A stretch of DNA of 64,000 nt, taken from Raineyella sp. W15-4 (GTDB taxonomy: Bacteria; Actinomycetota; Actinomycetes; Propionibacteriales; Propionibacteriaceae). Both the position numbers and the translations under genes were made by a program. Location of the stretch: assembly GCF_033170155.1 (NCBI RefSeq), contig NZ_CP137079.1:2790001-2854000 (forward strand). Direction: 5' to 3'. The first letter of the stretch is position 1, and each line of letters starts with the position of its first letter. Under the pieces are notes generated by a model. That model saw only the letters and a list, made by a program, of their open reading frames with translations, ran no database searches and was not told where the DNA came from. Below are positions 52,498 to 61,265 of this stretch, piece after piece.

Positions 52498-53121
52498 TCC
52501 TCGGAGGGTCCGCACACACGATCGAGATTCTGAGCCACAGCAAGCTCACCCGGGCGAGGGTTACCGGGCGCCTCGTCGGTGACATCCTGCACACCCTCAA
52601 GGCGCGCTGCCGGGTCGGCACGAACCTGCTCGAGCTAGATCGGTGGACCGGGGCGATGATCCGCGACGCAGGGGCACTCTCCTGCTACGTCGACTACGCC
52701 CCTTCGTTCGACCGCGGCCCGTTCGGGCACTACATCTGCACGTCCGTGAACGATACCGTCCTGCACGGCATGCCCTCCGACTATCGGCTTGCCGACGGTG
52801 ACCTCCTGAGGCTGGATCTCGCGGTCGTCAAGGACGGCATCGCGGCGGAGGCTGCGATCAGCTTCATCGCCGGGGACACGCGCACCCCGCAGGACCTGGC
52901 GATGATCGCCGCCACCGAGCAGGCACTGGCTGCTGCGATCACCATTGCCGGTCCGGGGGCGCGGCTCGGCGACCTGCCGCACGCGATCGAAGAAGTCCTC
53001 TTCGGTGCGGGGTACCTCATCAACACCGAGTTCGGCGGCCACGGAATCGGCGCACACCGAACACACCATCGCGATCACCGACACCGGGACGGAGATCCTC
53101 ACGCTCCCGAGTGCAAGCTGA
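52494..53121 (+). pseudogene. map: Methionine aminopeptidase paralogue with internal deletion and frameshift
   Basis: The first ~180 residues follow type I MetAP: SVNDTVLHGMPSDYRLADGDLLRLDLAVVKDG and FGGHGIG. One metal ligand differs: the Asp of the usual G-D-T-S motif is Glu here (AAEAA). After GGHGIGAH the frame is lost. The expected end EHTIAITDTGTEILTL occurs in another frame and stops at 53121, but about 60 residues in between, with the catalytic E-P segment, are missing. The start is TTG at 52494, inside the shared operator. In the unshifted frame translation would run to 53174. Confidence 0.78.
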
Positions 53122-53185
53122 GGGCTCGCGCGATGCAGTCGACGCCCGCCAGGCGCAACCACACCGTCACATAGCGAACACGATC

Positions 53186-53234
53186 GGGGCCCGAAATCCT
53201 TGCTGACGGGTTGTCAACAAGGATTTCGGGGCCC
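53186..53234 (-). terminator. Long inverted repeat downstream of tRNA-Ala
   Basis: CAAGGATTTCGGG (53218-53230) is the exact complement of CCCGAAATCCTTG (53190-53202), and the arms extend with G/C-rich bases on both sides, around a 15-nt loop. It lies 12 nt beyond the tRNA 3' end on the same strand and probably ends its transcript. Confidence 0.6.
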
Positions 53235-53245
53235 TGTGCTTGGAG

Positions 53246-53318
53246 TGGAGCATAGGGGATTCGAACCCCTGACCTTCTCATTGCGAACGAGACGCGCTAC
53301 CAACTGCGCCAATGCCCC
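53246..53318 (-). tRNA. tRNA-Ala (anticodon CGC)
   Basis: 73 nt on the minus strand. The acceptor stem GGGGCAT pairs with ATGCTCC and contains the G3:U70 wobble that defines alanine identity. The anticodon loop is TTCGCAA, giving CGC, and the T-arm is GGGGTTCGAATCCCC. CCA is not encoded. It lies between the accessory segment and the sepX/glpR gene. Confidence 0.97.
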
Positions 53319-53395
53319 TTGCCGTGCCGGGCACCGAAGTGCCCCGACAGGAGTTGAACTCTAGCATCCCCGCGGCGACTCCCCAAACCGGCGGA

Positions 53396-54373
53396 TCACT
53401 CGCCGACGGCGCGCAGCTTGGGCCGCCGGGAGGCCTGATCGGCGCCCCGCTGCGGCCTTGCGCCGGCGCCTCGGACACCCGCATCCTCCCGGGCCGGGCT
53501 CTGCCCGTCGGCGGTCACCGGCACGTCGCCCTGGGCCCGGTCCATCGCCGCGTTGAGGTCGGGGCTGGACAGGTCGATCGTCCGTACGCTGCGCGGGGTG
53601 ATCGGCCGCTGGACGTACGTCGGAGCGGTCACCGGCAGCGGCTCCCACAGCGAGGGCGCGACATCACGACCGGGCAGGTCGTCGAACAACGGCTGGCGCA
53701 CCGACACCACCTCCCGCGACGTACGCGACGCATCCGAACCAGGTTCCTCGGCCTGTCCGGCGACGCGCAGCTCCTCACGGCTGATGGCCAGGGTCCGTTC
53801 CTGGTTGCCGTCCCGCAGCGCGGTGATCCGGCGGTCGAGTTCCCGGTCCACCAGCACCACGCTCACCCGCAGCGCGACGAAGCCGACCACCGCCAGCGCC
53901 CCGGCCCCGATGTACCACCCCCAGGGCCAGCCGAGGAACAGGCAGCCGAGGACGACGAGCAGGTCGACCAGCGCCACCCCGAACAGCGCCCGGCGGCGGA
54001 TCCGGACGGCGGCGACCTCGATCTGGCGCAGCCGGCTCAGCTCGGCGCGGCGGGTGAACCGGGTGGAGATCTCGGCGCGAGCGAACTGTTCACCGTCAGC
54101 ACCCACCAGCGGCACCGACGCCGGTCCCGCGACCCATCCCGCAGCGTCCGCCGGTGATCCGGCCTGGGCGGAGACGCCGCCGGGACCCGACCTGCCGGCG
54201 GCCGACCCGGCAGCGCCGTCACGGGAGCGGAGGATGCGGACCGCACCGCCGATCTGTTCGGCCGGATCGCGCACCTCCTCGTCGACCGGCCGCGGGACGG
54301 ACAGGAACTGCGGCACGCCGAAGGCCAGCCACGCCACGGCCACCACAGCGATGATCACTCCCGTCAGTCCCAC
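53396..54373 (-). CDS. sepX: SepX/GlpR-like membrane division-associated protein
   Basis: 325 residues from a GTG (V-G-L-T-G-V-I-I). One N-terminal helix (TGVIIAVVAVAWLAFGVPQFL) is followed by a long linker, two adjacent helices (VALVDLLVVLGCLFLGWPW, WYIGAGALAVVGFVALRV) and a disordered, Pro/Arg-rich tail. This layout and the neighbours match Rv0996 of Mycobacterium, SepX of Streptomyces and GlpR of Corynebacterium. Those proteins bind the MoeA-like Glp and/or act with FtsZ in septum formation. Glp/MoeA is encoded at 56071-57393. Identification rests on synteny and architecture rather than a catalytic motif. Confidence 0.72.
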   Translation of the reverse strand: MGLTGVIIAVVAVAWLAFGVPQFLSVPRPVDEEVRDPAEQIGGAVRILRSRDGAAGSAAGRSGPGGVSAQAGSPADAAGWVAGPASVPLVGADGEQFARAEISTRFTRRAELSRLRQIEVAAVRIRRRALFGVALVDLLVVLGCLFLGWPWGWYIGAGALAVVGFVALRVSVVLVDRELDRRITALRDGNQERTLAISREELRVAGQAEEPGSDASRTSREVVSVRQPLFDDLPGRDVAPSLWEPLPVTAPTYVQRPITPRSVRTIDLSSPDLNAAMDRAQGDVPVTADGQSPAREDAGVRGAGARPQRGADQASRRPKLRAVGE

Positions 54374-54398
54374 ACCCCGAACCGTACGGGCTGAGCCG

Positions 54399-55097
54399 TT
54401 ACCGGCCCGTGACCCGCGGCGGAGTGTCGGGAGAGTCGTCGACCAGCCCGACGATCCGGCCGGAGGCGACCAGCCGGCCGACCAGCCCACCGGCACCGAC
54501 CTCGTCGGCGTTCAGGGCGTACACCAGATGGTCACGCCACGCACCGTCGATGTGCAGGTATCCCGGGCGGAGCCCCTCGCCGCGGAAACCGAGCTTCTCC
54601 ACCACCCGGCGACTGTTGATGTTCTCCGGGCGGATCACGATCTCCATCCGGTGCAGGCCCAGCGGGCCGAGGCAGAAGTCGGTGGCCATCGCCACCGCGA
54701 GCGGGATGATCCCGCGCCCGGCCCAGCGCTCGTCGACCCAGTAGCCCAGCTGCGCCCACTGCGCGGATCCCCGGATGATGCCGGAGACGGTGAGCTGCCC
54801 GGCCAGCACGCCCGGCCCGCGCGGGTCCCCCTCGTCGACCGGGTCGTACCAGACGATCCACGGCAACGTACGCCCCTGTCTGGCCTGCCGGAGCAGGTCG
54901 CGCGTCATCTCGGCGAAGGTACCCGGGGCCTGGGTCTCGCTGCGCGGCGGGACGGTCGCCTCCCACGGCCGCAACCAGGCGTCGTTGCGGTCATGGATCT
55001 CGGTCCACGCGCGGGCGTCCCGCCGCCGGATCGGACGCAGAGCAACCCGCCCCCGACGCAGCGACACCGGCCAGCCGGGGCCGCCGAGCGTGCTCAC
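54399..55097 (-). CDS. rimJ: GNAT N-acetyltransferase (RimJ-like)
   Basis: 232 residues. The GNAT core is visible: VALRPIRRRDARAWTEIHDRN, then the acetyl-CoA loop region GYWVDERWAGRGIIPLAVAMATDF and RMEIVIRPENINSRRVVEKLGFRGEGL. This is the RimJ/RimL group, which acetylates protein N-termini. The start overlaps the mog stop by 4 bp. The position between moeA-cluster genes and the sepX/glpR gene is conserved in actinobacteria. Confidence 0.9.
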   Translation of the reverse strand: MSTLGGPGWPVSLRRGRVALRPIRRRDARAWTEIHDRNDAWLRPWEATVPPRSETQAPGTFAEMTRDLLRQARQGRTLPWIVWYDPVDEGDPRGPGVLAGQLTVSGIIRGSAQWAQLGYWVDERWAGRGIIPLAVAMATDFCLGPLGLHRMEIVIRPENINSRRVVEKLGFRGEGLRPGYLHIDGAWRDHLVYALNADEVGAGGLVGRLVASGRIVGLVDDSPDTPPRVTGR

Positions 55098-55585
55098 CCG
55101 TCGTCCCTCGGGTGGTCGCCGCCGCGGATCTGGTCCAGGGCGTGGAGGAGCACGTCGCCGAGCACTGACATCCCGTCGGCGACGCCACCGGGCGACCCGG
55201 GCAGGTTGACCACCAACGTACGGCCCGCCAGGCCGGCCACCCCGCGGCTAAGGACCGCGGTGGGCACCCCGTTGCCGACCCCACGGGCGACGACGGCGGA
55301 GGCCAGGGCGGGCAGCTGGCGGTCCAGCAGTAGGGCGGTCTGTTCCGGGGTGGTGTCGCCCGGGGCCAGCCCGGTGCCCCCGGTGGTCACCACCACCGCG
55401 GGTTCCCCGGCGAGGGCCGCGCGCAACGCCACCCCGACCGCCGGACCGTCCGGCACCACGACCGGGTCGGCGCACTCCAGGCCCAGGGCACGCAGGCCCG
55501 ACACCGCGGCCGGACCGGAGCGGTCCTCGTACGTCCCGGCGGCGGCCCGGGTCGAACAGGTGATCACCACCGCCCGGCGGCTCAT
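55094..55585 (-). CDS. mog: Molybdopterin adenylyltransferase/MoaB-Mog family protein
   Basis: 163 residues from MSRRAVVITCSTRAAAGTYEDRSGPA. The MoCF-biosynthesis fold is shown by VVVTTGGTGLAPGDTTPEQTALLLDRQLPAL and LVVNLPGSPGGVADGMSVL. It activates molybdopterin by adenylation so that MoeA can insert molybdate. Overlaps moaC by 4 bp (ATGA) and is part of the moeA–moaC–mog–rimJ–sepX run. Confidence 0.93.
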   Translation of the reverse strand: MSRRAVVITCSTRAAAGTYEDRSGPAAVSGLRALGLECADPVVVPDGPAVGVALRAALAGEPAVVVTTGGTGLAPGDTTPEQTALLLDRQLPALASAVVARGVGNGVPTAVLSRGVAGLAGRTLVVNLPGSPGGVADGMSVLGDVLLHALDQIRGGDHPRDDG

Positions 55586-56064
55586 CCCAGGCTCCAGTCG
55601 CCGCTGCGGCCACCGGCCTTGGCGACCACCCGGACGTCGGTGATGGTGGCGTGCTTGTCGACCGCCTTGGTCATGTCGATCACGGTCAGCGCCGCCACGC
55701 TGACCGCGGCCAGCGCCTCCATCTCCACCCCGGTGCGGGACGTGGTCCGGACCGAGACCTCGATCCGGACCCCCTCGTCGGCCACCTCCAGGTCGACCCT
55801 CACCGCGCTCAACGGCAGTGGATGGCACAGCGGGATCAGGTCTGCGGTGTGCTTGGCCGCCTGGATCGCGGCGACCCGGGCCACCGCCAGGGCATCCCCC
55901 TTGGGCAGGGTGTCGTCGCGCAGCGCGGCCACCGCGGCCGGGCCGAGCCGGACCAGGCCGCGGGCGGTCGCGGTGCGGGTGGTCACCGGCTTGCCGGAGA
56001 TGTCGACCATCCGCGCGGCGCCCCGCTCGTCGAGGTGGGTCAGCCCCGTCCCGTCCTCGGTCAT
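55582..56064 (-). CDS. moaC: Cyclic pyranopterin monophosphate synthase
   Basis: 160 residues. MoaC converts the MoaA product to cyclic pyranopterin monophosphate in molybdenum cofactor synthesis. Characteristic stretches are MVDISGKPVTTRTATARG, LPKGDALAVARVAAIQAAKHTADLIPLCHPLPLS and TGVEMEALAAVSVAALTVIDMTKAVDK. These cover the active-site His, Glu, Asp and Lys. No moaA is seen in the window. Confidence 0.96.
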   Translation of the reverse strand: MTEDGTGLTHLDERGAARMVDISGKPVTTRTATARGLVRLGPAAVAALRDDTLPKGDALAVARVAAIQAAKHTADLIPLCHPLPLSAVRVDLEVADEGVRIEVSVRTTSRTGVEMEALAAVSVAALTVIDMTKAVDKHATITDVRVVAKAGGRSGDWSLG

Positions 56065-56070
56065 GCCGCC

Positions 56071-57393
56071 TCACTCATCGTCGATCATCAAGATCTCGAC
56101 CGGATTGCCGGCCTCCACCACCTCGGCCCCCTCCGGGATGATCACCAGGGCGTTGGCCCGGGCCAGATCGCCCAGCTTGTGCGACCCGCCGCCGCCCATC
56201 GGGGTGACGTGCCGGCGGCCGTCGCGGGTGCTGGTGACCAGTCCACGCTGGAACTGGGTCTTGCCCTTCGGGGACCGGATGATCGTCCGGGTCAGCGCGT
56301 GGCCGACCGGACGCACCAGCGGCTGGACGCCCATCATCTTGCGCAGCACCGGCCGGACGAACACCTCGAAGGACACGAACGCGCTCACCGGATTGCCCGG
56401 CAGCATGATCACCGGGGTGTGGTCGTCGCCGATCAGGGCGAAGCCCTGCGGCTTGCCCGGCTGCATCGCCACCCGGCAGAAGTCGGTCGGGCCGAGCCGG
56501 GGCATCACCGCCTTGATCACGTCGCGGTCACCCTCGCTGACCCCGCCGGTGGTGAGGATCAGGTCGGCCCGGACCAACTGGTCGGAGATCGACTGGGCCA
56601 CCACGTCGGGGTCGTCGCTGACGATGCCGACCCGGAACACCTGGGCGCCCTCCTGGCGGGCCAGCGCCGCGAGCATGAAGGAGTTGGAGTCGTAGATCTG
56701 CCCCTCGGCCAGCTCGTAGCCTGGCTGGACGAGCTCCGAGCCGGTCGAGATCACCACCACCCGGGGCCGGGGGCGGACCAGCACCTGGTCGATGCCGATC
56801 CCGGCGAGCATGCCGATCTGGCGCGGGCCGAGCCGGTCGCCGATCGCGGCGATGTGGTCTCCGACGGCGATGTCCTCCCCGACGTGGCGGATGTTGGCGC
56901 CCGCCTCGGGGGCGTGCAGGAAGGTGGCGGACTCCGATCCGCGGTCGGTGTGCTCGTACGGCACCACCGCGTCCGCCCCGGGCGGCACCGGGGCGCCGGT
57001 CATGATCTTCACCACCGTCCCGGGGGCGAGTTCCTCGCCGGCCGGATCGCCGGCGGTGACCGACCGGGTGACCGGCAGGACGACCGGACGGGCACGGGAA
57101 GCCCCGTCGAGGTCCCCGGCCCGCACCGCGTAGCCGTCCAGGGCGGAGTTGTCGAACCGGGGCAGGTCGAGGTCGGCGATGATCTCCTCGCACAGGCTGA
57201 GACCGGCCGCGTCGAGCAGCGTCTGCCCGAAGGCCGGCAGCTCACGGACCATCGACAGCAGATAGTCGCGGTGGTCCGCCACCGGCCGCAGCCCGTCGAC
57301 ATTCGGCTCCGGGCGCCGTGGCAGACCGGGCCTCGGCTCGGGCTCGACGGTCGCCTCGTCCTCGGTCTGCTTCTTCCGGCGGAACAGTCCCAT
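56071..57393 (-). CDS. moeA: MoeA-family molybdenum insertase (Glp-type)
   Basis: 440 residues from MGLFRRKKQTED. After a basic, flexible N-terminal extension of about 45 residues comes a full MoeA: LPRFDNSALDGYAVRAGD, KIMTGAPVPPGADAVVPYE, STGSELV, LTTGGVSEGDRDVI and IMLPGNPVSAFVSFEVFV. In actinobacteria this position (near rimJ and the Rv0996/GlpR homologue) belongs to the MoeA1/Glp group, which in Corynebacterium binds FtsZ. It may therefore act in both cofactor synthesis and division. The usual galU neighbour is absent. Confidence 0.93.
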   Translation of the reverse strand: MGLFRRKKQTEDEATVEPEPRPGLPRRPEPNVDGLRPVADHRDYLLSMVRELPAFGQTLLDAAGLSLCEEIIADLDLPRFDNSALDGYAVRAGDLDGASRARPVVLPVTRSVTAGDPAGEELAPGTVVKIMTGAPVPPGADAVVPYEHTDRGSESATFLHAPEAGANIRHVGEDIAVGDHIAAIGDRLGPRQIGMLAGIGIDQVLVRPRPRVVVISTGSELVQPGYELAEGQIYDSNSFMLAALARQEGAQVFRVGIVSDDPDVVAQSISDQLVRADLILTTGGVSEGDRDVIKAVMPRLGPTDFCRVAMQPGKPQGFALIGDDHTPVIMLPGNPVSAFVSFEVFVRPVLRKMMGVQPLVRPVGHALTRTIIRSPKGKTQFQRGLVTSTRDGRRHVTPMGGGGSHKLGDLARANALVIIPEGAEVVEAGNPVEILMIDDE

Positions 57394-57410
57394 GCCGGTA
57401 GGATAAGCGA

Positions 57411-58094
57411 GTGGCTGTCCGTCCCCCTGCAACCCCCGATGATCTGACCGAGGCCGACCTCGACGCGCTGGGCCGGGCCAAGGATGTCCTGAGGGACGCG
57501 GTGGTGACCCGCCGCGGGATGCGGACCGGGGCCGAACGGGAACTCGACGACGCCGCCCGGTACGGCCACCTGCGGGATCTGCTCGGCGACGCGGTGGGGC
57601 CCGACCTGGTGGTGGCCGCCTATCTGTCGGTCGACCCGGAGCCGTCCACCCTCGGCATCGTGGACTGGCTGCACCAGCGGCACACCCGGGTGCTGCTGCC
57701 GCTGCTCGGCCGCACCGCCGACGGCACCCGGCGCACCGGCCCGGACTGGGCGGTCTACCGCGGCACCGACCGGCTCCGGCTGGGGATCCGCGACATCCCG
57801 GAGCCCACCACCGCTGCTCTCGGCCCGGGCGCCCTGGCTGAGGCCGACCTGATCCTCTGCCCCGGCCTGGCCGGCACCCGGCGCGGCGAGCGGCTCGGCA
57901 CCGGCGGCGGGTGGTACGACCGGGCGCTGGAGCATGCCGGCCCGGAGGCCGTCACCTGCCTGTTCCTCAACGAGGACGAGCTGATGCCGAGCCTCCCCGT
58001 CCAGCCGTGGGACCGGGAGGTCGACCTGCTGATCGTCCCGTCCGGGCTGGTCAACTGTGTGGCGGTCCGCGAGGCGGAACTCGACCGCAGCTGA
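57411..58094 (+). CDS. 5-formyltetrahydrofolate cyclo-ligase
   Basis: 227 residues from a GTG (V-A-V-R-P-P). It converts 5-formyl-THF to 5,10-methenyl-THF with ATP. The family signature GTGGGWYDRAL (GxGGGYYDR) lies at about residues 162-172, and AKDVLRDAVVTRR matches the N-terminal substrate segment. It is divergent from moeA with only 17 bp between the start codons. Confidence 0.93.
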   Translation: MAVRPPATPDDLTEADLDALGRAKDVLRDAVVTRRGMRTGAERELDDAARYGHLRDLLGDAVGPDLVVAAYLSVDPEPSTLGIVDWLHQRHTRVLLPLLGRTADGTRRTGPDWAVYRGTDRLRLGIRDIPEPTTAALGPGALAEADLILCPGLAGTRRGERLGTGGGWYDRALEHAGPEAVTCLFLNEDELMPSLPVQPWDREVDLLIVPSGLVNCVAVREAELDRS

Positions 58095-58218
58095 TCCTGT
58101 TGTGCCGCTGGCCAGTACCGGTGCGGACGACCGGGAACACGGCGGGGTCAGAATGACGTTACCCCGGGCAGTATCCTTCTGGATCGTCCCCCGTCTCCCA
58201 CCCGAACGAGATGTTCCC

Positions 58219-58542
58219 ATGCCCCGTTACCAGTACCACTGCACCAGCTGCGGCCGTGACCTCGAGGTCCGCCAGTCCTTCACCGAGCCGGCCCTGACTG
58301 TCTGCCCCGAGTGCGAGGGCACGCTGCGCAAGGTGTTCAACGCCGTGGGGGTCGTGTTCAAGGGGTCCGGCTTCTACAAGACCGACAGCCGCAGCGGCTC
58401 CAGCGCCTCGATCCCCGCCGGGTCGTCCTCCGCCGCCGAGTCCTCGGCCGGCACCGGGTCGAGCACCGAGACGTCCTCGGCCGGCAACGGGTCCGGCCCG
58501 GCTGCGCCGGCCACCGTGGGCGCCTCCGCCGCGACCGACTGA
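58219..58542 (+). CDS. FmdB-family zinc-ribbon protein
   Basis: 107 residues. The N-terminal zinc ribbon has two Cys pairs: YQYHCTSCGRDLEV and LTVCPECEGTLRKVF, followed by VGVVFKGSGFYKTDSR, as in the FmdB/CxxC_CxxC_SSSS family. The rest is a Ser/Ala/Gly-rich disordered tail. Function is unknown; downstream of the folate ligase it is a standard actinobacterial neighbour. ATG at 58219 is preferred; one at 58211 is out of frame. Confidence 0.92.
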   Translation: MPRYQYHCTSCGRDLEVRQSFTEPALTVCPECEGTLRKVFNAVGVVFKGSGFYKTDSRSGSSASIPAGSSSAAESSAGTGSSTETSSAGNGSGPAAPATVGASAATD

Positions 58543-58606
58543 CACACCCCGGCGCGGGTCCGGCACGGACACCTGGACAAGGCGGCCGTACCCCTACGCT
58601 GGTGCC

Positions 58607-59494
58607 ATGCAGAACATCAGGGAGTTCATCGATACCCTGCATGCCCAGGGCTACACCGTCCGCGACGACCAGGGGTCGGACCCTGACCTGATCGACCCCG
58701 GCGGTTCGGCGGTCGAGACCTGGCGCGAGGACTATCCGTACGACACCCGGATGACCCGTGAGGAGTACGACGTCGAGAAGTACCTCCTCCAGATCGAGCT
58801 GTTGAAGTTCCAGTACTGGACCCAGGACAACAACCTCAAGCACATCGTCGTCTTCGAGGGCCGGGACGCCGCCGGCAAGGGCGGTACCATCAAGCGCTTC
58901 CAGGAGCACCTCAACCCGCGGTACGCGCGGGTGGTCGCCCTGGCCAAGCCCTCCGACCGCGAACTCGGCCAGTGGTACTTCCAGCGCTACGTCCGTCACT
59001 TCCCCACCACCGGGGAGATCGTGATGTTCGACCGGTCCTGGTACAACCGGGCCAACGTCGAGCGGGTGATGGGGTTCTGCACACCCGAGGAGTACGAGAC
59101 CTTCATGGAGCAGGCTCCGTTGATGGAGCAGATGCTGATCCAGTCCGGCACCTCGCTGACCAAGTTCTGGTTCTCGGTGACCCAGCACGAGCAGCGCACC
59201 CGGTTCGCCATCCGCCAGCTCGACCCGGTCCGGCAGTGGAAGCTCTCCCCGATGGACATCGCCTCGCTGGACAAGTGGGAGGACTACACGGTGGCGAAGG
59301 AGCAGACCTTCCTGCGCACCGACACCGACTGGGCGCCGTGGACCACGATCAAGTCCAACGACAAGAAGCGCGCCCGGATCAACGCGATCCGGTTCTTCCT
59401 CAACCAGTTCGACTACGCCGGCAAGGACACCGATGTGGTGTTCCCGCCGGATCCGAACATCGTCCGCCGGGGCCGAGAGGCGGTCGGCGACTGA
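58607..59494 (+). CDS. ppk2: Polyphosphate kinase 2
   Basis: 295 residues. Walker A is HIVVFEGRDAAGKGGTIKRF; Walker B and lid are IVMFDRSWYNRANVERVMGF; then SPMDIASLDKWEDYTVAKE and WTTIKSNDKKRARINAIR. This is the one-domain PPK2 type that transfers phosphate between polyphosphate and nucleotides (GDP/ADP). The length (about 300) fits class I. It stands between the FmdB and SAF genes with short gaps. Confidence 0.95.
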   Translation: MQNIREFIDTLHAQGYTVRDDQGSDPDLIDPGGSAVETWREDYPYDTRMTREEYDVEKYLLQIELLKFQYWTQDNNLKHIVVFEGRDAAGKGGTIKRFQEHLNPRYARVVALAKPSDRELGQWYFQRYVRHFPTTGEIVMFDRSWYNRANVERVMGFCTPEEYETFMEQAPLMEQMLIQSGTSLTKFWFSVTQHEQRTRFAIRQLDPVRQWKLSPMDIASLDKWEDYTVAKEQTFLRTDTDWAPWTTIKSNDKKRARINAIRFFLNQFDYAGKDTDVVFPPDPNIVRRGREAVGD

Positions 59495-59543
59495 CCCCTG
59501 TGGACAACCGCCGATCCCCGGTGCGGACGTCCCACACCCCGGC

Positions 59544-60206
59544 ATGCCGAAAACTGCCGAGGGTTCTGCCTCCCTGGTGTCCTGGATCCGCACCGTACGC
59601 CGCTTCGTGTCCTGGCACCGGCGCGCGCTCGCGGCGGGGCTGACCTTCGTCGCCGTGCTCGGGGCGCTCCGGGTCCTCTCCGCGCCGGAGGCCGGCGGGA
59701 CGGACGTGGTCACGGTGGTCGGTGACGTCGCCGGGGGCCGGCAGCTCACCCGGAATCAACTGGTGAGGCGGTCGGTGCCGCCGGACCTGGTGCCCCGCGG
59801 TGCCGTCGTCTCGCTCGACCTGGCCGTGGGACGTACGCCGGCCGGCCCGCTCGCCGCCGGGTCGATCCTCACCGAGGCAGCACTGGTCGGCCCCGGCCTG
59901 TCCGGGATGTCCCCCGGACGGGTCGCGGTGCCGGCCCGCCTCGCCGACGCCGGGATCGTGCAGGTGCTGCGGGTGGGGGACACCATCGAGGTGATGGCGA
60001 CCGACGCCGGCACCGGGGACGTCCGCCGGGTGGCGTCCCGGGCACGGGTGGCCGCCATGCCCACGACCGATGACAGCGGGCCGTTGTCGGGCGGCTCGAG
60101 CCAGGACGTGCTGGTGCTGCTCGACGTCACCGCCGCCGAGGCGGTGGAGGTGACCCGGGCGGCGGCCACCGCCCGGCTCAGCGTGGTGCTGCCCGGCTCG
60201 CCCTGA
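59544..60206 (+). CDS. SAF-domain membrane-anchored protein (CpaB-like)
   Basis: 220 residues. An N-terminal helix (RRALAAGLTFVAVLGALRVL) is followed by an SAF domain: VVTVVGDVAGGRQLTRNQLVRRSVPPDLVPRGAV and GPLAAGSILTEAALV. A C-terminal RcpC/CpaB-like segment contains GMSPGRVAVPARLADAGIVQVLRVGDTIEV. CpaB proteins help Flp pilus assembly, but no other pilus gene is nearby; in actinobacteria this stand-alone gene is common and uncharacterised. Confidence 0.8.
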   Translation: MPKTAEGSASLVSWIRTVRRFVSWHRRALAAGLTFVAVLGALRVLSAPEAGGTDVVTVVGDVAGGRQLTRNQLVRRSVPPDLVPRGAVVSLDLAVGRTPAGPLAAGSILTEAALVGPGLSGMSPGRVAVPARLADAGIVQVLRVGDTIEVMATDAGTGDVRRVASRARVAAMPTTDDSGPLSGGSSQDVLVLLDVTAAEAVEVTRAAATARLSVVLPGSP

Positions 60207-60315
60207 CCGACGACCCGCCCGGACTCCGATCCCGGTAACCCTCTCCCCCGGCCCGGGCTGCCCGTAGGGTGAGGTCAGACGACAACGGAGGTCGGAGCCC
60301 GGACCGGGAGGTGCG

Positions 60316-61263
60316 ATGAGTTTCTACGTGGCCGACGAGATCGCCTCGCAGCCCGATTGCTGGGCAGAGGCCGTCCAGCTGGTGCCGGCAGTGGCCGAGG
60401 CGCTGCCCCGCCCCGGTGAGCGGGTCGCGTACGTCGGCTGTGGCACCGCCTGGAACATCGCCCAATCGATCGCCTGGCTGCGGGAGGACGCCGGCCAGGG
60501 GCAGAGCGACTCCTTCGTGGCGAGCGAGTTCCCCGCCCGGCGGAGCTTCGACCGGGTCGTCGTGCTGTCCCGCTCCGGGGACACCGTCGACGTGGTCGCC
60601 CTGCTGCACGAGTTGCACGGCCGGGTGCCGACCCTGGCCTTCGTCGGCGCCGAGGACTCCACCATCGGCTCGCTGTGCGACACCCGCATCGCCCTGCCGT
60701 TCGCGGACGAGGCCGGCTACGCACAGACCCGGTTCGCCACCAGTGTCCTGGCCCTGCACCGGGCCTGGCTGGGCCAGGACATGGCCCCGGTGATCGACCA
60801 GGCCCGGGAGGCGCTCCGGGAGAAGCTCGACGAGCGCCACGTCGCCGCCGAGCAGGTCACCTACCTGGGCACCGGCTGGACCATCGGGCTGGCCCTGGAG
60901 GCCGCGCTCAAGTTCCGGGAGAGCTCGGCCAGTTGGGCCGAGGCCTACCCGATGCTGGAGTACCGCCGGGGACCGATCACCGTCGCCCAGTCCGGCCGCC
61001 TGGTCTGGGTGTTCGGCCCGGCGCCGGAGGGACTGGATGAACAGATCCTGGACACCGGTGCGACCCTGGTCGAGTCCAGTCGGGACCCGCAGGCCGAGCT
61101 GGTCGTCACCCAGCGCCTCGCGCTGGGCCGGGCGATGAAGCTCGGCCTCAACCCCGACCGTCCCCGCTACCTGCGCAAGCTGCCGGCCGGGCTGGTCGAC
61201 CCGGTCCTCGCCGCCGCCATGGCCGCACACAGGGACCGGCTGGAGCGACCGCCTAGGATGTAG
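60316..61263 (+). CDS. SIS-domain sugar isomerase/deaminase-like protein
   Basis: 315 residues with two SIS domains. The first has VAYVGCGTAWNIAQS and VVVLSRSGDTVDVV; the second VTYLGTGWTIGLALEAALKFRESSASWAEAYPMLEYRRGP. This resembles the isomerase half of GlmS and AgaS-type proteins that handle phosphorylated amino sugars. There is no glutaminase domain. It lies 2 bp upstream of the DtxR-type regulator, so the two form an operon. Confidence 0.88.
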   Translation: MSFYVADEIASQPDCWAEAVQLVPAVAEALPRPGERVAYVGCGTAWNIAQSIAWLREDAGQGQSDSFVASEFPARRSFDRVVVLSRSGDTVDVVALLHELHGRVPTLAFVGAEDSTIGSLCDTRIALPFADEAGYAQTRFATSVLALHRAWLGQDMAPVIDQAREALREKLDERHVAAEQVTYLGTGWTIGLALEAALKFRESSASWAEAYPMLEYRRGPITVAQSGRLVWVFGPAPEGLDEQILDTGATLVESSRDPQAELVVTQRLALGRAMKLGLNPDRPRYLRKLPAGLVDPVLAAAMAAHRDRLERPPRM

Positions 61264-61265
61264 CC

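Noticed and set aside
53246-53318. tRNA-Ala as the attachment site of an island covering 33-53 kb
   Set aside because: No integrase gene and no second copy of the tRNA 3' end was seen in the window.
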